64,000 nt of DNA from Nocardioides pantholopis (GCF_003710085.1 NZ_CP033324.1:992001-1056000), one strand, 5' to 3'. Numbered from the stretch's first letter, positions 51,892 through 62,842 are shown. The notes: generated by a model from the letters alone, not told the origin. Numbers and translations: made by a program.

Positions 51892-52923
51892 ATGTCCCGA
51901 TCTCGAAACGGAGCCCGCCTCGTGCGCCGCACCCGCCTGTTCACCGCCACCGCCCTGGCTGCGTGCCTCGTCCTCACCGCCTGTGGCGGCGAGGAGGACC
52001 CGAAGAAGCCGGCGTCCCAGGACGTCGCCGAGGGCTCGGTGCTCGACTCCACCTGGCCCCTGACCGGGCTGCCGGTCACCGGCGACGACAGCGCCTCCCA
52101 GGAGCACCCGGTGATGGTCGTCAAGATCGACAACACCGCCTCCAGCGCGCCGCAGGTCGGCCTCGGCAAGGCGGACCTGGTCGTCGAGGAGCTCGTCGAG
52201 GGCGGGATGACCCGGCTCGCGGCGTTCTTCTACTCCGAGCTGCCGGGCAAGGTCGGGCCGGTGCGCTCGATGCGCGCCAGCGACATCGGCATCGTCGCCC
52301 CCTCCGAGGGCGCCATGGTGACCAGCGGCGCCGCCGGGGTCACCATCGACCGGATCAAGAAGGCCGGGATCGAGTTCTTCGCCGAGGGCGCCAAGGGCAT
52401 CAGCCGCGACAGCTCGCGCAGCGCGCCGTACAACCTGTTCTCGAACCTGCCCCAGACCGCGACGCTCGCGAAGGTCGAGGAGTCCCGCCCCGACGACTAC
52501 CTGGAGTGGGGGACTGCCGAGGACCTGCCGAAGGGCCAGCCCGCCAAGCGGATCACCGCCAGCTTCTCCGGCGGCCACACCACCGAGTGGTCCTACGACG
52601 GCAAGACCTACAGCAACGTCAACACCCACGCCGCCGAGGGCGACCAGTTCCAGGCCGACACCGTCCTGGTGCTGCGGGTCCCGGTCGGCGACGCGGGCTA
52701 CACCGACCCGGCCGGCAACCCGGTGCCGGAGACCAAGCTCGACGGCAAGGGCCAGGCGCTGCTCTTCCACGGCGGGCGCCTGGTGCGCGGCACCTGGACC
52801 AAGAACGGGCTGGACGCCCCGATCCGGCTGGCCACCAAGGCCGGGGACCTCACGGTCCCGGCCGGCCACACCTGGGTCGAGCTGGTCCCGAACTCCGGCG
52901 GCAACGTCACGTTCGGCAAGTAG
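51892..52923 (+). CDS. DUF3048 (YerB-like) lipoprotein
   Basis: A 343-residue lipoprotein with lipobox LTAC (CLVLTACGGEE). Two DUF3048 blocks are visible: WPLTGLPVTGDDSASQEHPV with VMVVKIDNTASSAPQVGLGK, then the Tyr/Thr-rich second part (TTEWSYDGKTYSNVNTHAAE). Function unknown; B. subtilis YerB is the family namesake. A strong hairpin follows the stop. Confidence 0.9.
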   Translation: MSRSRNGARLVRRTRLFTATALAACLVLTACGGEEDPKKPASQDVAEGSVLDSTWPLTGLPVTGDDSASQEHPVMVVKIDNTASSAPQVGLGKADLVVEELVEGGMTRLAAFFYSELPGKVGPVRSMRASDIGIVAPSEGAMVTSGAAGVTIDRIKKAGIEFFAEGAKGISRDSSRSAPYNLFSNLPQTATLAKVEESRPDDYLEWGTAEDLPKGQPAKRITASFSGGHTTEWSYDGKTYSNVNTHAAEGDQFQADTVLVLRVPVGDAGYTDPAGNPVPETKLDGKGQALLFHGGRLVRGTWTKNGLDAPIRLATKAGDLTVPAGHTWVELVPNSGGNVTFGK

Positions 52924-52930
52924 CAGCGAG

Positions 52931-53641
52931 CTATCCGACGCCCGGGCGGTCCTGCGGGACCGACCCGGGCGTCGGCACGTCCACGCCGGTGTCGGCGAGG
53001 ACCTGGAAGCCCTGGAGGATGAACGTGATAGCGGTCTCGACGCGCTGGGCCGCGGCGAGCGGGTCCGTGGCGGTCGCGACGCACTCGCCGGCCGAGGACA
53101 TCGCGCCGAAGAAGATCCGCGAGAAGGTCTGCAGCATCTCCTCCTCGACCTCCCAGGTGCCGGCCGTGGTCACCGAGCGCACGATCTCCACCACGTTCGC
53201 GAAGGTGGAGCGCTCCTCCTGCTCCCGGTAGCGCTCGTGGCCGAGGACGGCGGGTCCCTCCTGGACGACGATGCGCCGGTAGCGCGGCTCCTGCACGACG
53301 GCCAGGAACGCCCGCAGGCCGGCGACCGCCTTCTCCCACGGGTCGGCCTTGCCGCGCACGGCGCGCTGGATGGTCCGGGAGGCGTCGGACTCGACCCGCT
53401 CGAAGACCGCCTCGAAGAGCGCCTGCTTGCCGGTGAAGTGGTGGTAGAGCGCGCCCTTGGTCACCCGGGCGCCGGCCACGATCGTGTCCAGCGACGTGGC
53501 GGCGTACCCGTGCTGGGTGAAGAGGTCCTCGGCCACGTCCACGAGGGCCCGCTTGGTCGAGGCGGAGTACTGCTGGCGCCGGCTCGGCCCGGCGCGGCCC
53601 GGGCCCGCCGGAGCCGGCTGCGGCACGCGCGAGGTCGACAT
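52931..53641 (-). CDS. TetR-family transcriptional regulator
   Basis: A 236-residue TetR protein: VDVAEDLFTQHGYAATSLDT and IVAGARVTKGALYHHFTGKQ are the helix-turn-helix. The C-terminal ligand domain has WEKAVAGLRAFLAVVQEPRY. The last codons (GSVPQDRPGVG) are part of a terminator stem. A dyad 15 bp upstream of the ATG is a probable operator. Confidence 0.92.
   Translation of the reverse strand: MSTSRVPQPAPAGPGRAGPSRRQQYSASTKRALVDVAEDLFTQHGYAATSLDTIVAGARVTKGALYHHFTGKQALFEAVFERVESDASRTIQRAVRGKADPWEKAVAGLRAFLAVVQEPRYRRIVVQEGPAVLGHERYREQEERSTFANVVEIVRSVTTAGTWEVEEEMLQTFSRIFFGAMSSAGECVATATDPLAAAQRVETAITFILQGFQVLADTGVDVPTPGSVPQDRPGVG
52936..52974. terminator. Bidirectional terminator overlapping tetR 3' end
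   Basis: CGACGCCCGGG-CGGTCC pairs with GGACCG-(A)-CCCGGGCGTCG around TGCG: 17 bp with one bulge. It serves the convergent DUF3048 and TetR genes while encoding the last residues of TetR. Confidence 0.8.
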
Positions 53642-53655
53642 TCCGACAGCATAGG

Positions 53656-53668
53656 ACCGACCGTCGGT
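53656..53668. promoter_or_regulatory. TetR operator candidate
   Basis: ACCGAC-C-GTCGGT, a 6-bp dyad with one central base, lies between the divergent tetR and YqgE genes, 15 bp from the tetR ATG. Confidence 0.5.
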
Positions 53669-53727
53669 ATGGGCGGGTGCGATCGGGCATCGTGCGGCCG
53701 GCCCGGGGCGGGTGTCAGGATGGCGCC

Positions 53728-54315
53728 ATGGCATCGGTGGGACCACGGCCGGGCACGGCCCCGGAACCGGCGGCGGGGATGCTGCTGGTCGCGTCCCCGG
53801 CGCTGCTCGACCCGAACTTCGCCGACGCCGTCGTGCTGGTCCTCGACGCCGATTCCGACGGTGCCGTCGGCGTCGTGCTGAACCGGCCCTCGCCGGTCCC
53901 GGTCGCCGAGGTGCTGGCCGGCTGGGGCGAGGTCGTGGCCGAGCCGGAGGTGCTCTTCCAGGGCGGCCCGGTCGGGCCGGAGGGGGCACTCGCGGTGGGC
54001 CTGCTCAAGGCCGGCATCGAGCCCCCGGTCGGCTTCCGGCCCGTGCACGCCGCCCTCGGCGTCCTGGACCTGGACACCCCCGTCGAGCTGGTCGCGGGCG
54101 GCCTCGACGGCCTGCGGATCTTCGCCGGGTACGCCGGCTGGGGCGCCGGCCAGGTGGAGGCCGAGATCGAGGAGGGCAGCTGGTACGTCGTGCCCGGCAC
54201 CGCCGCCGACGTCTTCCGCGCCGACCCGACCGACCTGTGGCGCGAGGTGCTGCGCCGCCAGCCGGGCGAGCTGGCCTGGCACGCCACCCGTCCGGTGGAC
54301 CCGGACCTCAACTGA
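53728..54315 (+). CDS. YqgE/AlgH family protein
   Basis: A 195-residue protein with the YqgE fold signatures: GMLLVASPALLDPNFADAVV, GAVGVVLNRPSPVPVAEVLA, LFQGGPVGPEGALAVGLL, FAGYAGWGAGQVEAEIEEG and the acidic WREVLRRQ end. AlgH proteins are widespread, with an uncertain regulatory role. ATG 53728 is preferred over upstream in-frame starts that would overlap the TetR operator. Confidence 0.92.
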   Translation: MASVGPRPGTAPEPAAGMLLVASPALLDPNFADAVVLVLDADSDGAVGVVLNRPSPVPVAEVLAGWGEVVAEPEVLFQGGPVGPEGALAVGLLKAGIEPPVGFRPVHAALGVLDLDTPVELVAGGLDGLRIFAGYAGWGAGQVEAEIEEGSWYVVPGTAADVFRADPTDLWREVLRRQPGELAWHATRPVDPDLN

Positions 54316-54361
54316 TCGCGGCGCACCTCCTCTCGGCTCACCCGATCGGGACGGCCTCGCG

Positions 54362-54367
54362 TACCCT
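54362..54367 (+). promoter_or_regulatory. -10 element, DUF3039 gene (leaderless)
   Basis: TACCCT ends 7 nt before GTG 54375. Confidence 0.5.
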
Positions 54368-54374
54368 TGACGAC

Positions 54375-54644
54375 GTGAGCAGCATCGGATTCGGCACCGG
54401 CACGTCCCTCGACGAGCGAGTGCGCGAGGACCAGCGCACCGTCCCCACCGACGACGGTGACCACGAGCGGTTCTCGCACTACGTCGAGAAGGAGAAGCTC
54501 ACCGAGGCGATGGTGATGGGCACCCCGGTCGTGGCGCTGTGCGGGAAGGTCTGGGTGCCCAGCCGGGCGCCGGAGAAGTTCCCGGTCTGCCCGGATTGCA
54601 AGGAAGTCTGGGAGAGCCTGAACGGCCCCGAGGGCGAGGAGTGA
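54375..54644 (+). CDS. DUF3039 protein
   Basis: An 89-residue actinobacterial protein with a C-terminal zinc-ribbon-like end: ALCGKVWVPSRAPEKFPVCP-DCKEVW holds CxxC and an isolated Cys. It overlaps the helicase start (GTGA), an arrangement that is conserved in actinobacteria to my knowledge, suggesting joint function in RNA or DNA metabolism. Confidence 0.88.
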   Translation: MSSIGFGTGTSLDERVREDQRTVPTDDGDHERFSHYVEKEKLTEAMVMGTPVVALCGKVWVPSRAPEKFPVCPDCKEVWESLNGPEGEE

Positions 54645-56452
54645 CTGCGGCCGACGAGCCGCTCCCCGAGCCCAACGCACTGACTCCGGCCTGGCCGGAG
54701 CGTGCTGCCTGGGGCACGGCCACGTCCCTGCGTGCGTGGCAGACCGCCGCGATGCAGAAGTACTTCACCGATCACCCGCGCGACTTCCTCGCGGTCGCCA
54801 CGCCCGGGGCCGGCAAGACCACGTTCGCGCTCTCGGTGGCCGCCGAGCTGCTCGGGCGCCGGATCGTGGACCGGATCACGATCGTGGCGCCCACCGAGCA
54901 CCTCAAGCTCCAGTGGGCCCAGGCCGCGGCCCGCGCCGGGATCCCGATCGACCCGACGTACGCCGCCGGGAAGGGCCGCACCTCCGGGGACTACGTGGGG
55001 ATCGCTGTCACCTACGCGGGCGTCGCGGTGAACCCGCTGGCGATGCGGATCCGCACCGAGCGCTTCAAGACCCTGGTGATCCTCGACGAGGTGCACCACG
55101 CCGGCGACGCGCTGTCGTGGGGCGAGGGCGTGCGGGAGGCCTTCGAGCCGGCGTCGCGGCGCCTGGCGCTGACCGGCACGCCGTTCCGCTCCGACATCAA
55201 CCCGATCCCGTTCGTCACCTACGCCCCGGGGCACGACGGCGTGCCGCGCTCGGTCGCGGACTTCACCTACGGCTACGGGCAGGCGCTGGCAGACCACGTG
55301 GTGCGGCCGGTGCTGTTCATGGCCTACTCCGGCGACATGACCTGGCGCACCCGCGCCGGCGACGAGGTGGTCGCCCGGCTGGGCGAGCCGCTGACCAAGG
55401 ACCTGACCAACCAGGCGCTGCGCACCGCCCTGGACCCGCACGGCTCCTGGATCCCGTCGGTGCTGGCCGCTGCCGACACCCGGCTCTCGGAGGTACGCCG
55501 GCACGTGCCGGACGCCGGGGGACTGGTGATCGCCACCGACCAGGACTCGGCGCGCGCGTACGCCAAGACGCTGCGCCAGATCACCGGCGAGGCGGCGACC
55601 GTGGTGCTCTCCGACGAGAAGCTGGCCTCGAAGAAGATCTCGGAGTTCTCCGCCGGCGAGAGTCGCTGGATGGTCGCGGTCCGGATGGTCTCCGAGGGCG
55701 TCGACGTGCCGCGGCTCTCGGTGGGCGTCTACGCGACCACCACCTCCACGCCGCTGTTCTTCGCCCAGGCGGTGGGCCGCTTCGTGCGGGCCCGGGCCCG
55801 CGGCGAGACCGCCTCGGTGTTCCTGCCCAGCGTCCCCGGACTGCTCACGTTCGCCGCGGAGATGGAGGTCGAGCGCGACCACGTCCTGGGCAAGAAGGTC
55901 AGCGAGGACGGCGACCTGTTCGCACCCGAGGACGACCTGCTGCGCCAGGCCAACCAGGGCGAGGCCGCGTCCTCGGACCTGGAGGGGCTGTCCTTCGAGG
56001 CGCTCGGCTCCGAGGCCCGCTTCGACCGGGTGCTCTTCGACGGCGGCGAGTTCGGCCACGCCGGCGAGGTGCACGTGGGCTCGGAGGAGGAGATGGACTT
56101 CCTCGGCATCCCCGGGCTCCTGGAGCCCGACCAGATGCGCGACCTGCTGCGCCGCCGGCAGAGCGACCGCGCGCAGAAGCAGCAGTCCGCGCTGACCGCG
56201 CGCGGCGAGGAGGCGCGCCAGTCCGCGGACTCGGTCGCCGAGGTGACCACCCACGAGCAGCTGGCAGTGCTGCGCCGCGAGCTCAACGGGCTGGTCGGCG
56301 CCTGGCACCACCGCACCGGCCAGCCGCACGGGATGACCCATGCGACGCTGCGCAAGGAGTGCGGCGGCCCCGCGGCCGCGGTGGCCAACGCCGAGCAGCT
56401 GCGGGCGCGGATCGACCGGGTCCGCGAGTGGGCGGCCCGGCGTACCTCCTGA
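54641..56452 (+). CDS. DEAD/DEAH-box superfamily 2 helicase
   Basis: A 603-residue SF2 helicase. Motif I ATPGAGKTT is near residue 55, motif II ILDEVHHAGD near 150, motif III LALTGTPFRSD, and the helicase C motifs MVAVRMVSEGVDVPRLSVGV and FFAQAVGRFVRARARG (VI). A charged C-terminal helical domain (RRRQSDRAQKQQSALTARGE) follows. It likely unwinds DNA or RNA; partner is the DUF3039 protein encoded immediately upstream. Confidence 0.92.
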   Translation: MTAADEPLPEPNALTPAWPERAAWGTATSLRAWQTAAMQKYFTDHPRDFLAVATPGAGKTTFALSVAAELLGRRIVDRITIVAPTEHLKLQWAQAAARAGIPIDPTYAAGKGRTSGDYVGIAVTYAGVAVNPLAMRIRTERFKTLVILDEVHHAGDALSWGEGVREAFEPASRRLALTGTPFRSDINPIPFVTYAPGHDGVPRSVADFTYGYGQALADHVVRPVLFMAYSGDMTWRTRAGDEVVARLGEPLTKDLTNQALRTALDPHGSWIPSVLAAADTRLSEVRRHVPDAGGLVIATDQDSARAYAKTLRQITGEAATVVLSDEKLASKKISEFSAGESRWMVAVRMVSEGVDVPRLSVGVYATTTSTPLFFAQAVGRFVRARARGETASVFLPSVPGLLTFAAEMEVERDHVLGKKVSEDGDLFAPEDDLLRQANQGEAASSDLEGLSFEALGSEARFDRVLFDGGEFGHAGEVHVGSEEEMDFLGIPGLLEPDQMRDLLRRRQSDRAQKQQSALTARGEEARQSADSVAEVTTHEQLAVLRRELNGLVGAWHHRTGQPHGMTHATLRKECGGPAAAVANAEQLRARIDRVREWAARRTS

Positions 56453-56480
56453 GGGGCCAGGCGGCCGGCTCGGGCGCCGG

Positions 56481-58242
<1,762 letters not shown>

Positions 58243-58268
58243 GCGGCCCCCGGGGCGCCCCGGTGCCC

Positions 58269-58274
58269 TAGGCT
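58269..58274 (+). promoter_or_regulatory. -10 element, SDR gene (leaderless)
   Basis: TAGGCT ends 8 nt before ATG 58283. Confidence 0.5.
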
Positions 58275-58282
58275 CGCGCCGC

Positions 58283-59116
58283 ATGAGCCAGCGTGAGCGG
58301 GACCTCAGCACCCTGTCCTTCGTCGTCACCGGGGGCGCCCGGGGCATCGGCCGGGCCACCGTCGAGCGGCTCGCCCGCCGTGGCGCCCGGGTCGCGGTCG
58401 GCGACCTCGACGCGGACCTGGCCCGTGAGGTCGCCGCGCCCCTCGGCCCGCGGGTGGTGGCCGCCGGGCTCGACGTCACCGAGCGTGGCTCCTGGGAGGC
58501 GTTCCTGGCGTCGACGGCCGCGGTCGGGCCGGTCGACGTGCTGATCAACAATGCAGGCATCATGCCGCTCGGCCCGGTGCTGGCCGAGCCCGACGAGCTG
58601 GCCCGCCGGATCGTCGACGTGAACCTGCACGGGTTGGTCCTCGGCACCAAGCTCGTCGTCCCGGGGATGGTCGAGCGGGGCCGGGGCCACGTCGTCAACG
58701 TCGCCTCGGCGGTCGGCCGGGTCGCGCTCGCCGACGGCGCGACGTACTCGGCCTCGAAGTTCGCAGCGGTCGGGTTCAGCGAGGCCACCCGCGCCGAGCT
58801 GGCGCCGTACGGCGTGGAGGTGAGCGTGGTGCTGCCGACGATCGTGCGCACCGAGCTCGCCGCCGGGGTCCCGGCCACCCGCGGGGTGCGGCCGGTGAGC
58901 GCCGACGACGTCGCCCGGGTGATCGAGGCGACCGTGCGTCGCCCGCGCGCCGAGGTGTGGGTGCCGCGCTACGCGCAGGCGGTCGCGAAGGGCTCCCAGC
59001 TGCTGCCCCGGCGGGTGCAGTCCGTGCTCGCCCACGCGTTCCGGGCCGACGCTGCGCTCTCCGGTGCCGACCCGGCGGCCCGGGCGGCGTACGAGGAGCG
59101 GGTGCGTCGGGGCTGA
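58283..59116 (+). CDS. Short-chain dehydrogenase/reductase
   Basis: A 277-residue SDR: VVTGGARGIGRATVERLARR, NNAGIMPLGPVL, NVASAVGRVALADGATYSASK (Ser-Tyr-Lys) and a C-terminal extension (VWVPRYAQAVAKGSQLLPRR) typical of larger classical SDRs of actinobacteria. Substrate unknown. It follows hpd after 40 nt but has its own leaderless -10. Confidence 0.88.
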   Translation: MSQRERDLSTLSFVVTGGARGIGRATVERLARRGARVAVGDLDADLAREVAAPLGPRVVAAGLDVTERGSWEAFLASTAAVGPVDVLINNAGIMPLGPVLAEPDELARRIVDVNLHGLVLGTKLVVPGMVERGRGHVVNVASAVGRVALADGATYSASKFAAVGFSEATRAELAPYGVEVSVVLPTIVRTELAAGVPATRGVRPVSADDVARVIEATVRRPRAEVWVPRYAQAVAKGSQLLPRRVQSVLAHAFRADAALSGADPAARAAYEERVRRG

Positions 59117-59148
59117 GCCGGCGGTCCCGCTGCGGTTGAATGCCTGGC

Positions 59149-59676
59149 ATGGCGACGTACATCGGGTTCCTGCGCGCGATCAACCTGGGTGCCACCCGGA
59201 AGTTCCCCAAGGAGGCGATCGTGGCGGCGGCCGAGGGCGCCGGGTTCACCGGGGTGGCCACCCACATCAACACCGGCAACGTCCGCTTCGAGACAGCGAT
59301 GCGCTCGCGGGCACGGATCGAGACCACGCTCGAGGACGCGTTCCGCGAGGCGGCCGGGTTCGAGGTGCCGACGATGGTGTTCACCCCTGCCGAGCTGCGC
59401 GCGGTGCTCGCCGAGGCGGAGGCCTTCGGGCACGGCGGGCGGCACTACGTCTCGTTCCTCAAGGCCGAGCCGTCGGCCGACCTGGTCGCGCAGCTCGAGG
59501 CGGGGAGCACCGCCGAGGAGGTCGCGAAGGTGGGCGGCCGGGCCGTGCACCTGATGCTCGGCGAGAACTACCACCAGGCGAGGCTGACCAACGCCACCGT
59601 TGAGAGGGCCCTGGGGCCCTCGACGAACCGCAACCTCACGGTGCTGCGGGCGATCGTGGCGAAGTGGGCGAGCTGA
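59149..59676 (+). CDS. DUF1697 protein
   Basis: A 175-residue protein of the DUF1697 family: ATYIGFLRAINLGATRKFPK, GVATHINTGNVRFETAMRSR and ATVERALGPSTNRNLTVLRA. Widespread, no firm function. ATG 59149 follows a -10-like TTGAAT by 7 nt; an in-frame ATG three codons earlier is less likely. Its 3' end overlaps the convergent MFS gene by 41 nt. Confidence 0.88.
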   Translation: MATYIGFLRAINLGATRKFPKEAIVAAAEGAGFTGVATHINTGNVRFETAMRSRARIETTLEDAFREAAGFEVPTMVFTPAELRAVLAEAEAFGHGGRHYVSFLKAEPSADLVAQLEAGSTAEEVAKVGGRAVHLMLGENYHQARLTNATVERALGPSTNRNLTVLRAIVAKWAS

Positions 59677-60889
59677 CCCGGGGGAGGGTCCGCACCGCCC
59701 GGGAGGTCAGCACCAGGGCGACCACGACGGCGTACGCGATCCCGGCCGCGAGGATCGTGCGCTGCACGCCGTACGCCGCGGCGATCGGGCCGGCGGCGAG
59801 CTGGCCGACCGGGATCGCGGCGAAGGAGCCCAGGGCGTCGTAGGAGTAGGCGCGGGAGAGCATCTCCTCGGGGACGTTCTCCTGCATGGCCAGGTTCCAG
59901 CCCAGCGAGAAGGCCTCGACCCCCATGCCGGCGAGGAAGGCGGCGACGATCACCGGCGCGACGTGGCCGGTCGCGCCGAGCGCGACCAGCGGCAGCGCCC
60001 CGCAGAGCATCCCGAGCATGCCCCACAGCAGCGGCCGCTCCAGGCGGACCCGGGCCAGCACCAGCCCCATCACCAGGAACCCGACGGCCTCCGCGGAGAG
60101 AATCAGGCCCCAGCCGCGCTCGCCGATGTCGCCGGCCTTCGCCAGCACCGGGCCGAGCGTGTAGAAGGCGCCGCTCTCCAGCGCGTTGATGAGCGCGAAG
60201 CCGAGCACCACCGCCCACAGCCAGGTGGTGCTGACGAAGAGCCGCCAGCCGTCGCGCAGCTCGACGAGCATCGACTCCTCCGCGCCGGTGCGCTCGCGGG
60301 CGGGGATCCGCACGCCGAGCAGGAGCAGCGCGGCGAGCAGGTAGGTGGTCCCGTCGATCGCGAGCGCCCAGCCGGGGCCGAGGGTGACCACGAGGACCCC
60401 GGCGGCGGACGGGCCCAGGACGGTCAGGCTGCTGCGCATCAGCGAGAGCAGCACGTTGGCGGCCTGGAGCTCCTCGCGCGGGACCAGGGCCGGGACCACG
60501 CTGCCGAGGGCGGGCAGGCTGATCGCCGCGGCGGTGCCGTTCACCGCGGTCAGGACCACCAGCTGCCAGATCTCGGCGGTCCCGGTGACGACCAGGCCGG
60601 CGATCACGAGCTGGGACAGACCGGCCATCACGTTGCTCGTCTGGATCACCCGGGTGCGGCCGAACCGGTCGGCGATCACCCCGCCGGCGAGCAGGAACAC
60701 CACCAGCGGGATCGAGTGCGCGGCCAGCACGGTGCCGAGCGCGCCGGGGGAGTCGCTGACCTCGAGCACCGCGAACGCGGTGGCGACACCGGCCATCGTC
60801 GAGCCGAGCATGTTCACGCCCCGGCTGAGGAAGTAGTAGCGGAAGCCGCGCTCGCGCAGCGGGGCCAGCGCCCGGCCGCGCTCGCTCAC
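59636..60889 (-). CDS. MFS transporter (ArsR-associated)
   Basis: A 417-residue MFS protein: RALAPLRERGFRYYFLSRGV, then GVIADRFGRTRVIQTSNVMA (motif A) and 11-12 helices. Its GTG overlaps the stop of the ArsR-type gene upstream (GTGA), so the two form an operon and the regulator probably controls export of its ligand. Resembles MFS_3-type efflux carriers. Confidence 0.87.
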   Translation of the reverse strand: MSERGRALAPLRERGFRYYFLSRGVNMLGSTMAGVATAFAVLEVSDSPGALGTVLAAHSIPLVVFLLAGGVIADRFGRTRVIQTSNVMAGLSQLVIAGLVVTGTAEIWQLVVLTAVNGTAAAISLPALGSVVPALVPREELQAANVLLSLMRSSLTVLGPSAAGVLVVTLGPGWALAIDGTTYLLAALLLLGVRIPARERTGAEESMLVELRDGWRLFVSTTWLWAVVLGFALINALESGAFYTLGPVLAKAGDIGERGWGLILSAEAVGFLVMGLVLARVRLERPLLWGMLGMLCGALPLVALGATGHVAPVIVAAFLAGMGVEAFSLGWNLAMQENVPEEMLSRAYSYDALGSFAAIPVGQLAAGPIAAAYGVQRTILAAGIAYAVVVALVLTSRAVRTLPRVSSPTSPRSPAAP

Positions 60890-61398
60890 GGCTGCATCCC
60901 GAACGCCGCGATGCTCAGGTTCACCCGCCGCGTCCCCTCGGTGCGCGGCGGGCGCGCCGCGTCGTGCACGAGCGCGCCGGCCTGCTCCACCAGGGCCAGG
61001 GCCTGCGACCAGACCTCGTCGTCCACCCAGAGCTCGGCGTCGCAGTAGTACCCCCGGCCGTGCTCCGGGGTGCGCAGGGCGTGGCGGCGTACCAGCTCCT
61101 GGGCCAGGGCCCGGACGTCGAGGCTGCGCGTCCCGGGCAGCTCGGCCTCCTGCGCGGCCACCTCGCGCCAGCGGTGGCGGTACCGCTTCGCCACCCCGCC
61201 GCGGACCTTCTCCTCCCCGGAGACCATCACCTCCCCGGCCCGCGCCAGCAGCCGCAGGTGGTAGGAGGCGTTGGCATGGGTGACCCCCAGCTCCCGGGCC
61301 ACCTCGGCGGCGCTCAGGTCTGCGCCGGTCAGCAGGGACAGGATCCGCAGCCGCAGCGGGTGCGCGGTGGCCCGCAGCGATCGGGTGGGCTCGTCCAC
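60886..61398 (-). CDS. ArsR-like winged-helix transcriptional regulator
   Basis: A 170-residue regulator; GTG with GGGAGG 6 nt upstream. The ArsR-like HTH: TAHPLRLRILSLLTGADLSA, then AAEVARELGVTHANASYHLR. The C-terminal half (WDDEVWSQALALVEQAGALV style helices) is unlike metal-binding ArsR and may sense an organic ligand. ACACTTGCTTGTCAGTGT (61445-61462, minus strand) is a candidate operator. Heads the MFS operon. Confidence 0.87.
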   Translation of the reverse strand: MDEPTRSLRATAHPLRLRILSLLTGADLSAAEVARELGVTHANASYHLRLLARAGEVMVSGEEKVRGGVAKRYRHRWREVAAQEAELPGTRSLDVRALAQELVRRHALRTPEHGRGYYCDAELWVDDEVWSQALALVEQAGALVHDAARPPRTEGTRRVNLSIAAFGMQP

Positions 61399-61480
61399 GG
61401 CGTACCTCCCCAGGGCTGTTGGCGAGCCTGCCGGGTGTCCGGCCACACTGACAAGCAAGTGTTGGGGAGGGTGGTGACCC

Positions 61481-62251
61481 TTAGGCCCCGCGGAACCCCG
61501 GCCGCCGCCGCTCGGCGAAGGCGCGGATGCCCTCGGCGGCGTCGGCGGTGCGCAGCAGGACGGCCTGGCCGGTGCGCTCGCGCTCCAGCGCCGCCTCGAG
61601 CTGGTCGAGGGTGGCCGCGTTGACTGCCTTCTTGGCGGCGGCGAGGGCCAGCGGCGGGCCGGCGGCCAGCCGGCGTACGACGGTCGCGACCAGGTCGGCG
61701 AAGCCGTCGTCGGCGACCACGTGGGTGGCGAGCCCGGCCTCGTGCGCCTCCCGCCCTGAGAGCGGCTCGGCCAGCAGCGCCATCCGCATCGCCCGGGCCC
61801 GCCCGACCGCGGCCGCGACGGTGGCCGTGGCCCCGCCGTCGGGCATCAGGCCGACCCGGGCGAACGCGAGGAGGAACGAGGCCGACTCGGCGGCGATCAC
61901 CAGGTCCGCGGCCAGCGCGGCCGAGCAGCCCACGCCGGCGGCGACGCCGTTGACAGCGGCGACCACCGGCTTGTCGAGGTTCACGATCGCCCGGATGATC
62001 CGGTTGGCGGCGTCGAGCGCGCGGACGTCGAAGCGCTCGGGGGCGTCCTCCCCGGACAGGTCGGCCCCGGTGCTGAACGCCGGCCCGGTCCCGGTGAGCA
62101 CCACGACCCGCACGTCGTCGCGGGCCCGGGCGCCCTCCAGCTCAGCGGCCAGGTCGGCGGCCATCGACGCGCTGAGGGCGTTGAATACCTCCGGGCGGTT
62201 CAGGGTCAGCCAGAGCGCGCCGTCCTCGAGGCGGACCTCGAGGTCAGCCAA
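61481..62251 (-). CDS. Enoyl-CoA hydratase/isomerase family protein
   Basis: A 256-residue crotonase-fold enzyme: EVRLEDGALWLTLNRPEVFN, GTGPAFSTGADLSGED (oxyanion hole 1), NGVAAGVGCSAALAADLVIA (oxyanion hole 2), FARVGLMPDGGATATVAAAV with the catalytic-loop Asp. The start is most likely TTG 62251, overlapping the nicotinamidase end by 8 nt. Role in fatty-acid or aromatic acyl-CoA degradation is inferred. Confidence 0.88.
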   Translation of the reverse strand: MADLEVRLEDGALWLTLNRPEVFNALSASMAADLAAELEGARARDDVRVVVLTGTGPAFSTGADLSGEDAPERFDVRALDAANRIIRAIVNLDKPVVAAVNGVAAGVGCSAALAADLVIAAESASFLLAFARVGLMPDGGATATVAAAVGRARAMRMALLAEPLSGREAHEAGLATHVVADDGFADLVATVVRRLAAGPPLALAAAKKAVNAATLDQLEAALERERTGQAVLLRTADAAEGIRAFAERRRPGFRGA

Positions 62252-62798
62252 CGTCGATCCCGGCGCCGCGCATCTCCTCCAGGGCCGCGGTTGTGGTCGC
62301 GGGCGCCACCCCGGCGCACAGGTCGAGGAGCACCCGGGTGCCGAACCCGTTCGCGGCGGCGTCCAGCGCCGTGGCCCGCACGCAGTGGTCGGTCGCGATG
62401 CCGCAGACGTCGACCTCGCCCACCTCGTGGCGGCGCAGCCAGTCGGCGAGCCCGGTGCCGTCCGGGTCGGCCCCTTCGAAGCCGGAGTACGCCGCGGCGT
62501 ACTCGCCCTTGCGGAACACCGCCTCCAGGGGGCCCTGGTCCAGCTCGGGGTGGAACTCCTCGCCGGGCGTCCCGACCGCGCAGTGGACCGGCCAGGAGTC
62601 GACGAAGTCCGGCTCCGCTGACCAGTGGCCGCCGGGGTCGTGGTGGTGGTCCTTGGTGGCGACCACGTGGTCGTATCCGGCACCGCCGCGCAGCAGCGCG
62701 CTGATGTCCCGGGCGACCTGGGCGCCGCCCGTGACGGCCAGCGAGCCGCCCTCGCAGAAGTCGTTCTGGACGTCGACGACGATCAGGGCCCGCTTCAT
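62244..62798 (-). CDS. pncA: Nicotinamidase / isochorismatase-fold hydrolase
   Basis: A 184-residue cysteine hydrolase: catalytic D in VVDVQNDF, metal residues in TKDHHHDPGGHW, and nucleophile Cys in GIATDHCVRATALDAA. Converts nicotinamide to nicotinate in NAD salvage. Leaderless -10 at 62806-62811. Overlaps the enoyl-CoA hydratase gene. Confidence 0.9.
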   Translation of the reverse strand: MKRALIVVDVQNDFCEGGSLAVTGGAQVARDISALLRGGAGYDHVVATKDHHHDPGGHWSAEPDFVDSWPVHCAVGTPGEEFHPELDQGPLEAVFRKGEYAAAYSGFEGADPDGTGLADWLRRHEVGEVDVCGIATDHCVRATALDAAANGFGTRVLLDLCAGVAPATTTAALEEMRGAGIDVG

Positions 62799-62805
62799 GC
62801 GCGTG

Positions 62806-62811
62806 AGCCTA
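62806..62811 (-). promoter_or_regulatory. -10 element, pncA (leaderless)
   Basis: TAGGCT on the minus strand, 7 nt from the ATG at 62798. Confidence 0.5.
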
Positions 62812-62842
62812 GTGGGCTGGTGTCCGTGCGCCGACCGTCGAG

